Shown: positions 1 through 7,248, counted from the first letter of the stretch. The stretch is DNA of 38,398 bases from Candidatus Coprousia avicola (GCA_018715125.1 DVMF01000079.1:1-38398), one strand, 5' to 3'. Made by a program: numbers and translations. Notes: a model not told the origin generated them from the sequence alone.

Positions 1-395
1 TCGCCGAGGTACTTCTCGGCATCGGTCTTCATCTTCTGCAGAATCATGGCGCTGACCTGCTCGGGCGTGAAGTCCTGGCCATCGATGGAGGCGACGGCGC
101 GGCCGCCCTGGCCCTCCTTGACGCTGTACGGCACGGTCTTGAGCTCAGAGGAGACCTCGGAGAACTTGCGGCCCATGAAGCGCTTGATGGAGAAGACGGT
201 GTTCTTGGGGTTGGTCACCGCCTGGTTCTTGGCGGCCTTGCCCACCACACGGTCGCCGTCGGCACGGAAGCCCACGACGGACGGGGTGGTGCGGTCGCCC
301 TCGGCGTTGACGATGATGGTGGGGTTGCCACCCTCGAAGACGGCCATAGCCGAGTTGGTGGTACCGAGGTCGATACCGAGGATCTTGTTACTCAT
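1..395 (-). CDS. dnaK: DnaK (Hsp70 chaperone), N-terminal part, cut by window edge
   Basis: Reading the minus strand from the ATG at 393-395 gives [20 protein letters not shown], the hallmark start of Hsp70 with the ATP phosphate-binding loop DLGTT. The frame continues with further DnaK landmarks ([24 protein letters not shown]) for 131 codons and then runs off the left edge, so only part of the nucleotide-binding domain is present. DnaK is the ATP-driven cytoplasmic chaperone that works with GrpE and DnaJ; those genes would lie beyond the left end if the usual dnaK-grpE-dnaJ order holds. A strong ribosome site (AAGGAGGGA) sits just before the start. I searched the upstream region by eye for CIRCE and HAIR operators and found neither. 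Confidence 0.97.
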   Translation of the reverse strand, partial: MSNKILGIDLGTTNSAMAVFEGGNPTIIVNAEGDRTTPSVVGFRADGDRVVGKAAKNQAVTNPKNTVFSIKRFMGRKFSEVSSELKTVPYSVKEGQGGRAVASIDGQDFTPEQVSAMILQKMKTDAEKYLG

Positions 396-792
396 AGGAT
401 GTCCCTCCTTTTGCCGGGGGCGCATCGCCCGCCGGTTGCTGCCGCGCGCCCCGGCACGCCGCCGGGACATCACGACATCGTTGTCGTTCGGTCCTATCTT
501 ATCCTGCATAGGAGCACCCTATACGCCACGTTTCAGAAAATCTAAGTCAATTCATATAAGATTTTTTAGCGTGACCACCAACAGGTCGACGGGCGCATGG
601 GCCGCGCTGCCGCGCGCTGCCGTCCCCGACGGGCACAACCGCAAACCGCAACGGCACGTACGGACCCCACGTGTTGCCGCGCCCCACCATAGCGCAGCCT
701 CTGAGCTGCTACGGTATCCCGTAGGCCATTGACCTGCAAAAGGTTTACCATGGCTGACTCGGTGAACGGTATGAATTGGCCGCATTAGGGTC
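396..792. other. Intergenic region between divergent dnaK and ferredoxin genes
   Basis: No convincing gene is visible here; the open frames on either strand lack family resemblance and good ribosome sites. It should hold the dnaK promoter on the minus strand. An AT-rich imperfect inverted repeat (AAAATCT at 537-543, AGATTTT at 559-565) and a short hairpin (ATAGG at 509-513, CCTAT at 519-523) are the only structures that stand out and are candidates for heat-shock control. A TTGACT on the minus strand lies in the AT-rich stretch, but no -10 box is found at standard spacing. Confidence 0.4.
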
Positions 793-820
793 TTGCAAAT
801 AGACGCGCGCGGGGTATATT
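793..820 (+). promoter_or_regulatory. Candidate promoter of the ferredoxin gene
   Basis: TTGCAA at 793-798 and TATATT at 815-820 are separated by 16 bases, a good sigma-70 type pair. The predicted transcript start is about 55 bases before the ferredoxin ATG. Confidence 0.6.
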
Positions 821-881
821 GAACCCATCAGACCCGGCTCATTCGCCTGGGACGCCGGGCGCTATTAGAGGAGGAACTACT

Positions 882-1067
882 ATGGCCCATCCCGTTATTT
901 CTGCCGACGATTGCATCGCTTGCGGCGTCTGCGTTGACGACTGCCCGCAGGGCGTCCTCGAGATGCAGGACGTTGCCACCGTGGTTGATGAGGATTCCTG
1001 CATCGCCTGTGGCATCTGCCAGGAGAGCTGCCCGGCCGGCGCCATCACCGAGATCACCGAGGACTAG
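882..1067 (+). CDS. Small 2[4Fe-4S] ferredoxin
   Basis: This 61-residue protein has two CxxCxxCxxxC motifs (Cys 11, 14, 17, 21 and Cys 40, 43, 46, 50), the arrangement of clostridial-type ferredoxins that carry two [4Fe-4S] clusters. It is a low-potential cytoplasmic electron carrier, typically serving pyruvate:ferredoxin oxidoreductase or hydrogenase in anaerobes. The ATG at 882 is preceded by AGAGGAGGAACTACT, a strong ribosome site; an in-frame upstream ATG at 819 overlaps the promoter and is unlikely to be used. The gene has its own promoter and a strong terminator, so it appears to be monocistronic. Confidence 0.95.
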   Translation: MAHPVISADDCIACGVCVDDCPQGVLEMQDVATVVDEDSCIACGICQESCPAGAITEITED

Positions 1068-1129
1068 TCTTTAGCCTTGCATCGTCGATGGCGGCTTTGC
1101 CCGCACGACTCGAGCACATCGCTCACATA

Positions 1130-1157
1130 GGGGCTCCCCGCGGGGAGCCCCTTTTTT
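1130..1157 (+). terminator. Rho-independent terminator after ferredoxin
   Basis: A perfect palindrome (GGGGCTCCCCG followed directly by CGGGGAGCCCC, 1130-1151) is followed by six T residues at 1152-1157. Confidence 0.93.
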
Positions 1158-1169
1158 GTGCCGGGCTCA

Positions 1170-1435
1170 TTGCGTACATTACCGCGTACATTTGCGCGTA
1201 CATTGCAGGGCCTTTTGCCGGGGCCCCGGTGCAATATCGGGCGCAATGTACGGCAAAACGCGCTCCGGCGGCCGAGGCGGGGCCGCGAGTACATTGCGAG
1301 GGGAAATGTACGGACCGCTACCTTCGGTTTCGCGCACCGTACACTCGCGCGCACATTGCCGGGTTCTTTGCCGCGGGAAATGTACGGCCACCCGGGCGAA
1401 ACGCGCGGCAATGTGCGCGCGAATGTACGGTCGGG
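1170..1435 (-). repeat. Dispersed GTACATT-rich inverted-repeat element, copy 1
   Basis: This non-coding stretch, read on the minus strand, aligns almost end to end with 36970-37234 read on the plus strand; about three quarters of positions match by eye with only short gaps. Shared blocks include GCGGCAAAGAACCCGGCAAT, CCCTCGCAATGT and CCCCGGCAAAAGG. The element holds many GTACATT motifs and their complements, arranged as imperfect inverted repeats that could form two long hairpins. It lies between the ferredoxin terminator and the 3' end of the converging gene at 1482-2060. The nature of the element is unknown. An open frame crosses it, but that frame has no ribosome site and overlaps a better gene. 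Confidence 0.85.
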
Positions 1436-1481
1436 CTGCGGAGAGGCCGAGCTGAGAGAGATACAGTTATAAAAGATGGGG

Positions 1482-2060
1482 CTAATATGGTGAGCCGAGC
1501 GGCGGGAGCTGCTTGAGATAGGCCCACACGCGCTGCTTGGAGGCCGCATCGGCAAGCGACGCCTCGAAGCCCCCGAGGGCGAGCACGCGGCGGCCAAGCA
1601 CGCGGGCAACGAGCCCGGGCTCCAGCATCGCCACTTCAAACTGCTCGATATGCGCGAGCGCATCGGCATACGCCTCGCGCATCGCATGCGCCGCCTTCCC
1701 GTCGAGGAGCACGACCGCCTCGGGGTCGAGCGCCTCCAGAGCCTCGCGAAAGAGCTCCACGGGCACCTCATCACCGGCCGCAAGACTGCCATCATCGGCA
1801 TCCCCGGCAACGGTGGCGAGCGCGCAGAAATCCTCCGGAGCGTAGCCAAGGCGCAGCAGCGCCGCGCGCAGAGCCGTACCGTCAACGCCGGAGAGAAGCG
1901 CCGCGCCGGCACGCTCGGCGTCATTGAGCTCACCCTTAACGAGCACGATGGGCGAAAAACCGTCGCCCTCCATACGGACGCCCCGCGCCTCTAGGCTTTT
2001 GAGCTCTGCCTCCGCCGCAGCCAGATACGCCGCACGCGTCTCGCGCGCCGATATGCCCAT
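1482..2060 (-). CDS. Uncharacterised protein with uracil-DNA-glycosylase-like pattern
   Basis: A 192-residue soluble protein I cannot assign with certainty. Its ATG at 2060 follows GGAGGAGG. The C-terminal two thirds follow the order of features in family 4/5 uracil-DNA glycosylases: a segment like the helix that leads into the core (GTALRAALLRLGYAPEDF), a 'leader proposes, index' style strand-helix (DPEAVVLLDGKAAHAM, compare the PKVIVALG-like segment), and a tail (RVLALGGFEASLADAASKQRVWAYLKQLPP) placed where the family has the HPS motif followed by a K-x-VW-x-x-L helix. The catalytic His of that motif and the usual N-terminal Fe-S cysteines are absent. It may be a glycosylase-fold protein that has lost activity or acts on something else; this is inference from pattern only. 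The gene stands alone, converging on the ferredoxin gene. Confidence 0.7.
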   Translation of the reverse strand: MGISARETRAAYLAAAEAELKSLEARGVRMEGDGFSPIVLVKGELNDAERAGAALLSGVDGTALRAALLRLGYAPEDFCALATVAGDADDGSLAAGDEVPVELFREALEALDPEAVVLLDGKAAHAMREAYADALAHIEQFEVAMLEPGLVARVLGRRVLALGGFEASLADAASKQRVWAYLKQLPPLGSPY

Positions 2061-2155
2061 CGGTCCTCCTCCATATCTGCGCCACCCGGGCGGCGGCGCG
2101 TGCCACCCATTGTACGCGCCCGCCGCAAGAAAAAGGATTCTTGTGCACCCTCATT

Positions 2156-2185
2156 TTGTGTAAGCTGCCGCCGGATGGGTATAAG
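2156..2185 (+). promoter_or_regulatory. Candidate promoter of thioredoxin gene
   Basis: TTGTGT at 2156-2161 and TATAAG at 2180-2185 are 18 bases apart and precede the trxA start by about 55 bases. Confidence 0.45.
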
Positions 2186-2239
2186 CCCCAACGTAACCAA
2201 CCGAAGCGCCGCATAAGCGCACTCCCCCGAGGAGGAACC

Positions 2240-2560
2240 ATGGCAGATATCACGACGGTAACCGCCGAGTCCTTTGATGCCCTCATGACCGAGGAGCTGC
2301 CCGTCCTTATCGACTTCTGGGCACCGTGGTGCGGCCCGTGCCGCACGCTTTCCCCCATCGTCGACGAGCTGGCCGACGAGCTGGCCGGCCGTCTCAAGGT
2401 TGCCAAGTGCAACGTCGACGAGAACCAGGACCTCGCCATGAAGTTTGGCGTCATGTCCATCCCCACGCTCGTGGTGTTCAAGGGCGGCCAGGAGGTGGGC
2501 CGCACCGTGGGCGCCATGCCCAAGGCGCGCCTTGCCGCCGAGCTCGAGAACTACCTGTAA
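2240..2560 (+). CDS. trxA: Thioredoxin
   Basis: The 106-residue product has the thioredoxin active site WCGPC at residues 30-34 within the typical DFWAPWCGPCR context and the cis-proline segment SIPTLVVFKGG. Length and sequence are those of a single-domain TrxA, a cytoplasmic disulfide reductase re-reduced by thioredoxin reductase. The start is the ATG at 2240, preceded by GAGGAGGAAC; an open extension to 2141 has no ribosome site and overlaps the promoter. A hairpin follows at 2615-2650, so the gene is probably transcribed alone. With rubrerythrin and the Rrf2 regulator further along, it fits thiol and oxidative-stress housekeeping in an anaerobe. Confidence 0.97.
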   Translation: MADITTVTAESFDALMTEELPVLIDFWAPWCGPCRTLSPIVDELADELAGRLKVAKCNVDENQDLAMKFGVMSIPTLVVFKGGQEVGRTVGAMPKARLAAELENYL

Positions 2561-2614
2561 GCGCGGCGTCGGGCGGGATCGCGACTCCCCCGCCCGCGCT
2601 TGCGCCTCGCCTCT

Positions 2615-2650
2615 CGCCCCGGGCCCGCACCAATGCGGCCCGGGGCGTTT
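2615..2650 (+). terminator. Terminator hairpin after trxA
   Basis: GC-rich stem with CGCCCCGGGC on the left (from 2615) and GCCCGGGGCG on the right (ending 2647), with one bulged base and a short CAAT loop, followed by TTT at 2648-2650. The T run is short. Confidence 0.7.
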
Positions 2651-2693
2651 GCATATACGGCCTCTCACGGCATACACCGCCTGTTGATGATGC

Positions 2694-2702
2694 TGGTACA
2701 AT
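2694..2702 (+). promoter_or_regulatory. Extended -10 promoter for the 82-residue gene and nikR
   Basis: TGG-TACAAT at 2694-2702 fits an extended -10 element (TGn plus TACAAT). No good -35 box is present, which is tolerated for this promoter class. Confidence 0.5.
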
Positions 2703-2763
2703 CGGGACGACCACCTAAACTAAGCGCAGGGCAGCGAGACCCCGCCGTGTAAGGAGACGTACC

Positions 2764-3012
2764 ATGCATGACGTTGGAATGAACATGAGTCAGCTCGCCA
2801 TGAGTGTCAAGCAGGTAGACGACACCATCGCGCTTGCCCGCACGTGGAGCCACGACCTCTACCATGCCACCGAGGCCTTTGACATGCAGCGCATTGAGGA
2901 GAAGCTCAGCCGCGCCATGAAGGCGCTTGACGAGGCGCGCGAGGCGCTCGCCGGTTACGAGGACGCCATCGAGGCCGACCACAATTCCGTTGGCTCCGTG
3001 CGCCTGGTGTAG
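2764..3012 (+). CDS. Small protein of unknown function, coupled to nikR
   Basis: An 82-residue soluble protein beginning MHDVGMNMSQ, preceded by AAGGAGACGTACC. I do not recognise a family. The middle is strongly helical and charged (residues about 25-65, with EEKLSRAMKALDEAREAL), suggesting a short two-helix bundle or coiled coil. Histidines at positions 2, 30 and 34 and one near the C-terminus are few, so nickel binding is not evident from sequence. Its stop codon ends two bases before the nikR start, so the two genes are almost certainly cotranscribed and probably translationally coupled, which is the only clue to its role. Confidence 0.85.
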   Translation: MHDVGMNMSQLAMSVKQVDDTIALARTWSHDLYHATEAFDMQRIEEKLSRAMKALDEAREALAGYEDAIEADHNSVGSVRLV

Positions 3013-3014
3013 CC

Positions 3015-3458
3015 ATGGGAGCCCACGGCACCACAGGCGAACTTGCCCGCTTCTCCATCGCCATCCCGGCTGAGCTCCTTGCCGCTTTCGATGCGCAGAT
3101 CGCGCGCGCCGGAGGTCCCGCCAACCGGTCCGAGGCCATCCGCGACCTTATTCGCTCCTCGTTGGTGCAAAACGAGCTGCGCACACCGGATGCCGAGGTT
3201 ATCGGCTCGCTCACCATGATCTACGACCATCACACGGGAGACCTCACCCGCAAGCTGGACTCCGTGCAGCACGATTACACAGCCGAGATCGTCTCGACCA
3301 TGCACGTGCACCTCGACCACCACAACTGCCTGGAAATCCTCGCCCTCAAAGGGCGCGGCGAGCGCGTGTACGAGCTTGCCGACAAGCTGCTGGGCCTGCG
3401 CGGCGTTAAGCACGGCGAGCTCACGTGCGCCGCGACCGACAAGAGCTTGGGACGATAG
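3015..3458 (+). CDS. nikR: Nickel-responsive regulator NikR
   Basis: The 147-residue protein has an N-terminal ribbon-helix-helix DNA-binding region (RFSIAIPAELLAAFD, then NRSEAIRDLIRSSL) and a C-terminal ACT-like nickel sensor. The four nickel ligands known in E. coli NikR are conserved in spacing: His 86 in SVQHDY and His 97, His 99 and Cys 105 in MHVHLDHHNC. NikR normally represses nickel uptake genes when nickel is sufficient. I saw no GTATGA-type operator nearby, so its targets lie outside the window or use another sequence. The hyp genes about 7.5 kb away give it a plausible context, since hydrogenase assembly needs nickel. Confidence 0.95.
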   Translation: MGAHGTTGELARFSIAIPAELLAAFDAQIARAGGPANRSEAIRDLIRSSLVQNELRTPDAEVIGSLTMIYDHHTGDLTRKLDSVQHDYTAEIVSTMHVHLDHHNCLEILALKGRGERVYELADKLLGLRGVKHGELTCAATDKSLGR

Positions 3459-3514
3459 GTCGGCGATCCGCCCCAGATAACGACAAAATCGGCATGCTCG
3501 CTCTCGGGCCAACA

Positions 3515-3523
3515 TGCTATACT
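3515..3523 (+). promoter_or_regulatory. Extended -10 promoter upstream of locus 1
   Basis: TGC-TATACT at 3515-3523 is a near-consensus extended -10 element. Transcription would begin near 3530, about 100 bases before the GH4 start, and would first run through the hairpin at 3566-3589. Confidence 0.6.
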
Positions 3524-3565
3524 GCCCGTGTCACAAGAAGTGCATAGGTTACGTGCTCCGCGGTA

Positions 3566-3589
3566 CCCGGCGACCCGTCGGGATTTTTT
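3566..3589 (+). terminator. Terminator-like hairpin in the leader of locus 1
   Basis: CCCGGC (3566-3571), loop GACCC and GTCGGG (3577-3582) form a six-pair stem with one G-U pair, followed by A and six T residues at 3584-3589. It lies between the promoter at 3515-3523 and the GH4 ribosome site. It may end nikR transcription, end a short RNA of about 60 bases, or act as an attenuator of the alpha-glucoside operon. Confidence 0.65.
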
Positions 3590-3631
3590 CATGAAGCGAT
3601 ATCGGATATTTCCCTTGCAAAGGAGCACACC

Positions 3632-5023
3632 ATGATTATCACCCTTGCCGGCGGCGGCTCAACCTTCACGCCGGGCATCGTCAAGTCCATCGCGCTGCGC
3701 AAAGACGAACTCGAAGTGGACGAGATTCGCCTTTACGACATCAACGAGGAGCGCCAGCGCAAAATCGGCGTCCTCGTCGACTGGATCTTGCACCAGGACC
3801 TCGGACTCGACATCACCCTCACGGTCACCACTGACCCCGTAGTCGCCTTCACCGATGCGGACTTCATCTTCGCCCAGATGCGCGTGGGCGGCTACGCGAT
3901 GCGCGAGCAGGACGAGAAGATCCCGCTGCGCCACGGCTGCGTGGGCCAGGAGACCTGCGGTTGCGGCGGGCTTGCATACGGCATGCGCACCATCTTCCCC
4001 ATGGTCGAGCTCATCGACACCGTCGAGCGCTACGCCAAGCCAACGTATTGGATCTTGAACTACTCGAACCCGGCGGCCATCGTCTCCGAGGCGTGCCGTC
4101 GCCTGCGCCCCAACGCGCGCATCATCAACATCTGCGACATGCCCATCGCGATCATCGACGTGGTGGCCGCGGCGCTCGGCGTCAAGAAGCAGGACATCGC
4201 CTACGACTACTTCGGCCTCAACCACTTCGGCTGGTTCACCTCGATTGAGGTGAACGGCCACGAAGCGCTGCCCGAGCTTCGCGCCTACATCAAGGAGCAC
4301 GAGATCCTCATGCCCGAGGCGTTCCTCAAGGACAAGGCGGCGCTCATCAAGTCCGCGGCAAGCACCGAGCAGCAGGCCGACGGCGACCAGCCCGAGCAGA
4401 ACCGCCACACCAAGGGCAGCTGGTACTACGTGTGGAAGGGCGTCTACGAGATCATGGAGCTCTTTCCCGAGTACTTGCCGAACACCTATCTCAACTACTA
4501 CCTGCAACAGAAGGAGTTCGTCGAGCACTCCGACCCCACCCATACCCGCGCGAACGAGGTCGAGGAGACGCGCGAGCGCAATCTCTTCGACGGCATCGAC
4601 CGTTACGAGCGCACGGGCGAGATCGATGAGAGCGTGTTCTACGCCGGCAGCCACGGCGACTGGATCGCCGACCTCGCCATCGCGCTCAAGAACGATACCA
4701 AGGCGCGCTTCCTCGTGATCACCCAGAACCGCGGCGCGCTCCCCAACATGCCCTACGACGCCATGGTCGAGGTGCCCGCATACATAGGCAAGAAGGGCCC
4801 CGAGGTCATCGCGCAGGATCCGATCCCGCTCTTCCAGCAGGGCCTCATGATGCAGCAGCTCAACAGTGAGAAGTTGCTGGTGGAGGGCGCTATCGAGGGA
4901 TCGTACGAGAAGGTGCTCCAGGCCTTCGCGCTCAACAAGACCGTACCGTCCATCAAGGTTGCCAAGGAGATCTTGGACGACATGATCGAGGCCAATAAGG
5001 ACTTCTGGCCCGAGCTCAAGTAA
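3632..5023 (+). CDS. GH4 6-phospho-alpha-glucosidase (locus 1, first copy)
   Basis: A 463-residue glycoside hydrolase family 4 enzyme. The Rossmann motif GGGSTFTPG (residues 7-15) binds NAD+, NYSNPAA lies at 143-149, and the metal ligands are Cys 168 in NICDMP and His 198 in GLNHFGW. In GH4 the CDMP form marks 6-phospho-alpha-glucosidases, as against CNVP in the beta enzymes. These enzymes use NAD+ and Mn2+ in an oxidation-elimination mechanism to give glucose 6-phosphate. The ATG at 3632 follows AAAGGAGCACACC. Compared with GlvA it has an extra charged segment around residues 225-255 (KSAASTEQQADGDQ), and it is more distant from the other three GH4 proteins here, so its substrate may differ. 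It precedes an EIICB gene. Confidence 0.93.
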   Translation: MIITLAGGGSTFTPGIVKSIALRKDELEVDEIRLYDINEERQRKIGVLVDWILHQDLGLDITLTVTTDPVVAFTDADFIFAQMRVGGYAMREQDEKIPLRHGCVGQETCGCGGLAYGMRTIFPMVELIDTVERYAKPTYWILNYSNPAAIVSEACRRLRPNARIINICDMPIAIIDVVAAALGVKKQDIAYDYFGLNHFGWFTSIEVNGHEALPELRAYIKEHEILMPEAFLKDKAALIKSAASTEQQADGDQPEQNRHTKGSWYYVWKGVYEIMELFPEYLPNTYLNYYLQQKEFVEHSDPTHTRANEVEETRERNLFDGIDRYERTGEIDESVFYAGSHGDWIADLAIALKNDTKARFLVITQNRGALPNMPYDAMVEVPAYIGKKGPEVIAQDPIPLFQQGLMMQQLNSEKLLVEGAIEGSYEKVLQAFALNKTVPSIKVAKEILDDMIEANKDFWPELK

Positions 5024-5046
5024 GCTAGCACGACGTATCGAACTCC

Positions 5047-5078
5047 GGTGCAGCCGCACGAACGCTTGCGGCTGCACC
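5047..5078. repeat. Perfect 11-bp inverted repeat after first GH4 gene
   Basis: GGTGCAGCCGC (5047-5057) and GCGGCTGCACC (5068-5078) enclose a 10-base loop. There is no T run directly after it, so it is a stable RNA hairpin rather than a classical terminator. Confidence 0.7.
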
Positions 5079-5096
5079 GAGCAGCCGAGCCGATGA

Positions 5097-5164
5097 AAAA
5101 GGTGTACCTGAACGTTCACGAAGAGGCTCTTCGCCCCCTCTCCGGATGCTCAGGTACACCTTTT
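5097..5164. terminator. Long-stem bidirectional terminator-like structure
   Basis: A perfect 15-bp inverted repeat, AAAAGGTGTACCTGA (5097-5111) and TCAGGTACACCTTTT (5150-5164), ends in T residues on both strands. The 38-base loop holds a second small hairpin (CGAAGAG-G-CTCTTCG). It separates the GH4 gene from the EIICB gene and could reduce read-through between them. Confidence 0.65.
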
Positions 5165-5457
5165 ATCTGAGCATCAGCGGCACGCCTCGCAGGTCATACG
5201 CGGCACCTCTGCCTATGCACCGCCAGCTACCGTCGCAGCCCCCTACACTTTTCGCCCAACGGCGGCAATCGTCTGGTAAACGGCAGCAACCCGAAAACCG
5301 TTTCCGAAACCCGTGCGCCATTCATGAAATGCCCGCGCGCCGCACGCGCGCAACCCTCTTTGTCACAATGCGTATCAGGACGACATCAGCTGAGTCACCG
5401 GTTTCACATCCATTGCACCGTCTTGCAACGCACGACCACCTATGAGGGGAGCGGTCT
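5165..5457. other. Leader region of the EIICB gene with palindrome
   Basis: No gene is seen in this stretch. A palindrome GTTTC-C-GAAAC at 5300-5310 is a possible operator for one of the RpiR-type regulators of the locus, but I did not find a second copy near the other genes of the locus. A weak TACACT -10 candidate lies near 5250; no good -35 box accompanies it. Confidence 0.35.
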
Positions 5458-7032
5458 ATGAAGACAGACTTTGCGGGCCTCATGAAGCGCTTCTCGGGCG
5501 CCATGATCCAGCCCATCATGTTCCTCGCGGTCGCCGGTATTCTGCTCACGCTGAGCGTCATCGCCCGCATGAGCATCTTCCCGGCACCCGTCGTCGCCGT
5601 CGGCGACTTCATGTACAACCTGATGATGAACGGCATGATCAACAACCTCGCCATCATCTTCTGCATCGGCCTCACCTGCGCGCTCGCCAAGAAGCAAAAG
5701 GGCGACGCCGCCGTGATCGGCCTCGTATCCTTCCTGTGCTTCCTCTATGCCAACAACGGCTGGCTCACCGCCACGGGCGGGCTCATCGAAGCGGAGTCGC
5801 TCGTGGGCACCGGTCAGGGCATCGTCCTCGGCGTGCAGGTCGTCGACATGGGCGTCTTCATCGGTATCATCCTGGGCTCCATCAACGGCTGGCTCTTCAA
5901 CAAGTTCTCCGATGTGCGCTTCCCCGACGCGGTCGCCATCTACGGCGGAACCCGCCTCGTCTTCATCCTCGCGGTCCTGGCTGCCGGGCTCGTGGGCATC
6001 GCGGCCTGCTACGTGTGGCCCATCGTGAGCGCCGGCCTCATGAGCCTCCAGACCTTCATCGAGCAGTCGGGCAACATCGGCCTGTTCGTGTATGGCTTCC
6101 TGAACCGCATCCTTATCCCGACCGGCCTGCATCACCTCGTCTACATGCCGTTCATGTTCTCGAGCGTGGGCGGCGTGGCCGAGATCGCTGGCCAGGAGTA
6201 CGTGGGTGCCACCCCGATCTACCTCGCCGAGATCGGCAATATCGGCGCCATCACCCAGATGGACCCGTCCGTCAAGTACATGCTCTTCGGCTTTGGCAAG
6301 ATCTTCGGCTCCATCGGCACCGTGCTCGCCTTCGTGCTCACCGCGAAGCCCGAGAAGCGCGCCCAGACCCGCGCCCTGCTCATCCCGGTCCTCGTCTGCG
6401 CCGTCGTGGCGGGCATCACCGAGCCGCTCGAGTTCATGTACCTCTTCGTCTCGCCGCTGCTCTTCCTCGTGCACTCCATACTCGACGGCCTGTTCCAGGT
6501 CATCCTGTTCGTGGCTGGCTACGGCGTGCAGCTCTCTAACCTCACGACGATTTTCTCGAGCCTCATCGTCGTCCCCATGGAGCTCTCGCACGTGTGGGTC
6601 ATCATCCCCGTCGGCCTTGCCGCCATCGTCGTGTGGTTCCTGGTCTTCCGCTTCCTCATCCTGAAGCTCGACCTCAAGACACCTGGTCGCGAGGATGACG
6701 GTGAGGAGATCGACCTCTCGCAGATGAATGCGCAGACGGTCGCCGCGGCCAAAAAGGGTACCGCTGCCGCCGCGAGCGCCGAGGAGGCCCTGAGCGTGCA
6801 GCCGATCATCGACGGCCTCGGCGGCCCCGAGAACATCGTGAGCGTCATCAACTGCTTCACCCGTCTGCGCATCGATCTCAAGGACATGGAGAAGATCGAC
6901 GAGGCCACCATCAACCAATACCCCAACAAGGGCATCGTCAAGGGCAAGGGCAACGTGCAGATCATCATCGGCATGAAGGTCCAGGACGTGTGCGAGCGCG
7001 TCAACCACGCCCTCGGTCGCGAGATGGAGTAG
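5458..7032 (+). CDS. PTS alpha-glucoside transporter, fused EIICB
   Basis: A 524-residue phosphotransferase permease of the glucose/glucoside superfamily. The first ~410 residues form the multi-span EIIC domain, including the conserved NRILIPTGLHHLVYMPF loop and GITEPLEFMYLF segment that contribute to the sugar site. After a linker rich in Ala, Glu and Lys, the EIIB domain carries the phosphocysteine Cys 466 in NCFTRLRIDL. There is no EIIA domain, so phosphate must come from a separate EIIA of the glucose type. The start at 5458 follows GAGGGGAG. The EIIC is clearly different from the two GlvC-like proteins later in the window. Its position between two GH4 6-phospho-alpha-glucosidase genes indicates uptake of alpha-linked glucosides. 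Confidence 0.93.
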   Translation: MKTDFAGLMKRFSGAMIQPIMFLAVAGILLTLSVIARMSIFPAPVVAVGDFMYNLMMNGMINNLAIIFCIGLTCALAKKQKGDAAVIGLVSFLCFLYANNGWLTATGGLIEAESLVGTGQGIVLGVQVVDMGVFIGIILGSINGWLFNKFSDVRFPDAVAIYGGTRLVFILAVLAAGLVGIAACYVWPIVSAGLMSLQTFIEQSGNIGLFVYGFLNRILIPTGLHHLVYMPFMFSSVGGVAEIAGQEYVGATPIYLAEIGNIGAITQMDPSVKYMLFGFGKIFGSIGTVLAFVLTAKPEKRAQTRALLIPVLVCAVVAGITEPLEFMYLFVSPLLFLVHSILDGLFQVILFVAGYGVQLSNLTTIFSSLIVVPMELSHVWVIIPVGLAAIVVWFLVFRFLILKLDLKTPGREDDGEEIDLSQMNAQTVAAAKKGTAAAASAEEALSVQPIIDGLGGPENIVSVINCFTRLRIDLKDMEKIDEATINQYPNKGIVKGKGNVQIIIGMKVQDVCERVNHALGREME

Positions 7033-7075
7033 CGCCCGTAGGAGCACACCCGCACCCTACCTGAGCGTACGGGCG
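7033..7075. repeat. Inverted repeat after EIICB gene
   Basis: CGCCCGTA at 7033-7040 and TACGGGCG at 7068-7075 are perfect complements, starting at the base after the EIICB stop codon. No T run follows. It may protect or process the transcript between EIICB and the second GH4 gene. Confidence 0.5.
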
Positions 7076-7248
7076 GTACCCCGCAGACTACCAGTCCGAC
7101 CGGCAGCGCATCTGCTCGGCACCGTCCCCTCCTGCGCTCACCGCACCAATCCCGGCGCGCCGCGATGCGCCTTCACCCCGCGGCGCGCCCACCCGCACCA
7201 CCCCTGTGTATCAATGCCGCCTCGCGCGGCTCAAAGAAAGGAGTCACC

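Noticed and set aside
46-785. Open frames at 46-732 (plus) and 552-785 (minus)
   Set aside because: The first is the antisense of dnaK running into intergenic DNA; the second has no ribosome site or recognisable domain.
396-792. CIRCE or HAIR heat-shock operator before dnaK
   Set aside because: Neither TTAGCACTC/GAGTGCTAA nor CTTGAGT/ACTCAAG arms are present in this stretch.
1064-1933. Open frames through the dispersed repeat copies (1064-1933 minus, 36822-37394 plus) that share peptides such as GNVRA-VRCAK
   Set aside because: The similarity follows from the DNA repeat itself. There is no ribosome site, copy 1 overlaps a better gene, and the composition is Arg-rich. I treat the element as non-coding, though shared reading frame is worth a check.
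3459-3631. Known riboswitch class in the leader of locus 1
   Set aside because: I compared it by memory with preQ1, fluoride, ZTP and guanidine types and saw none of their motifs.
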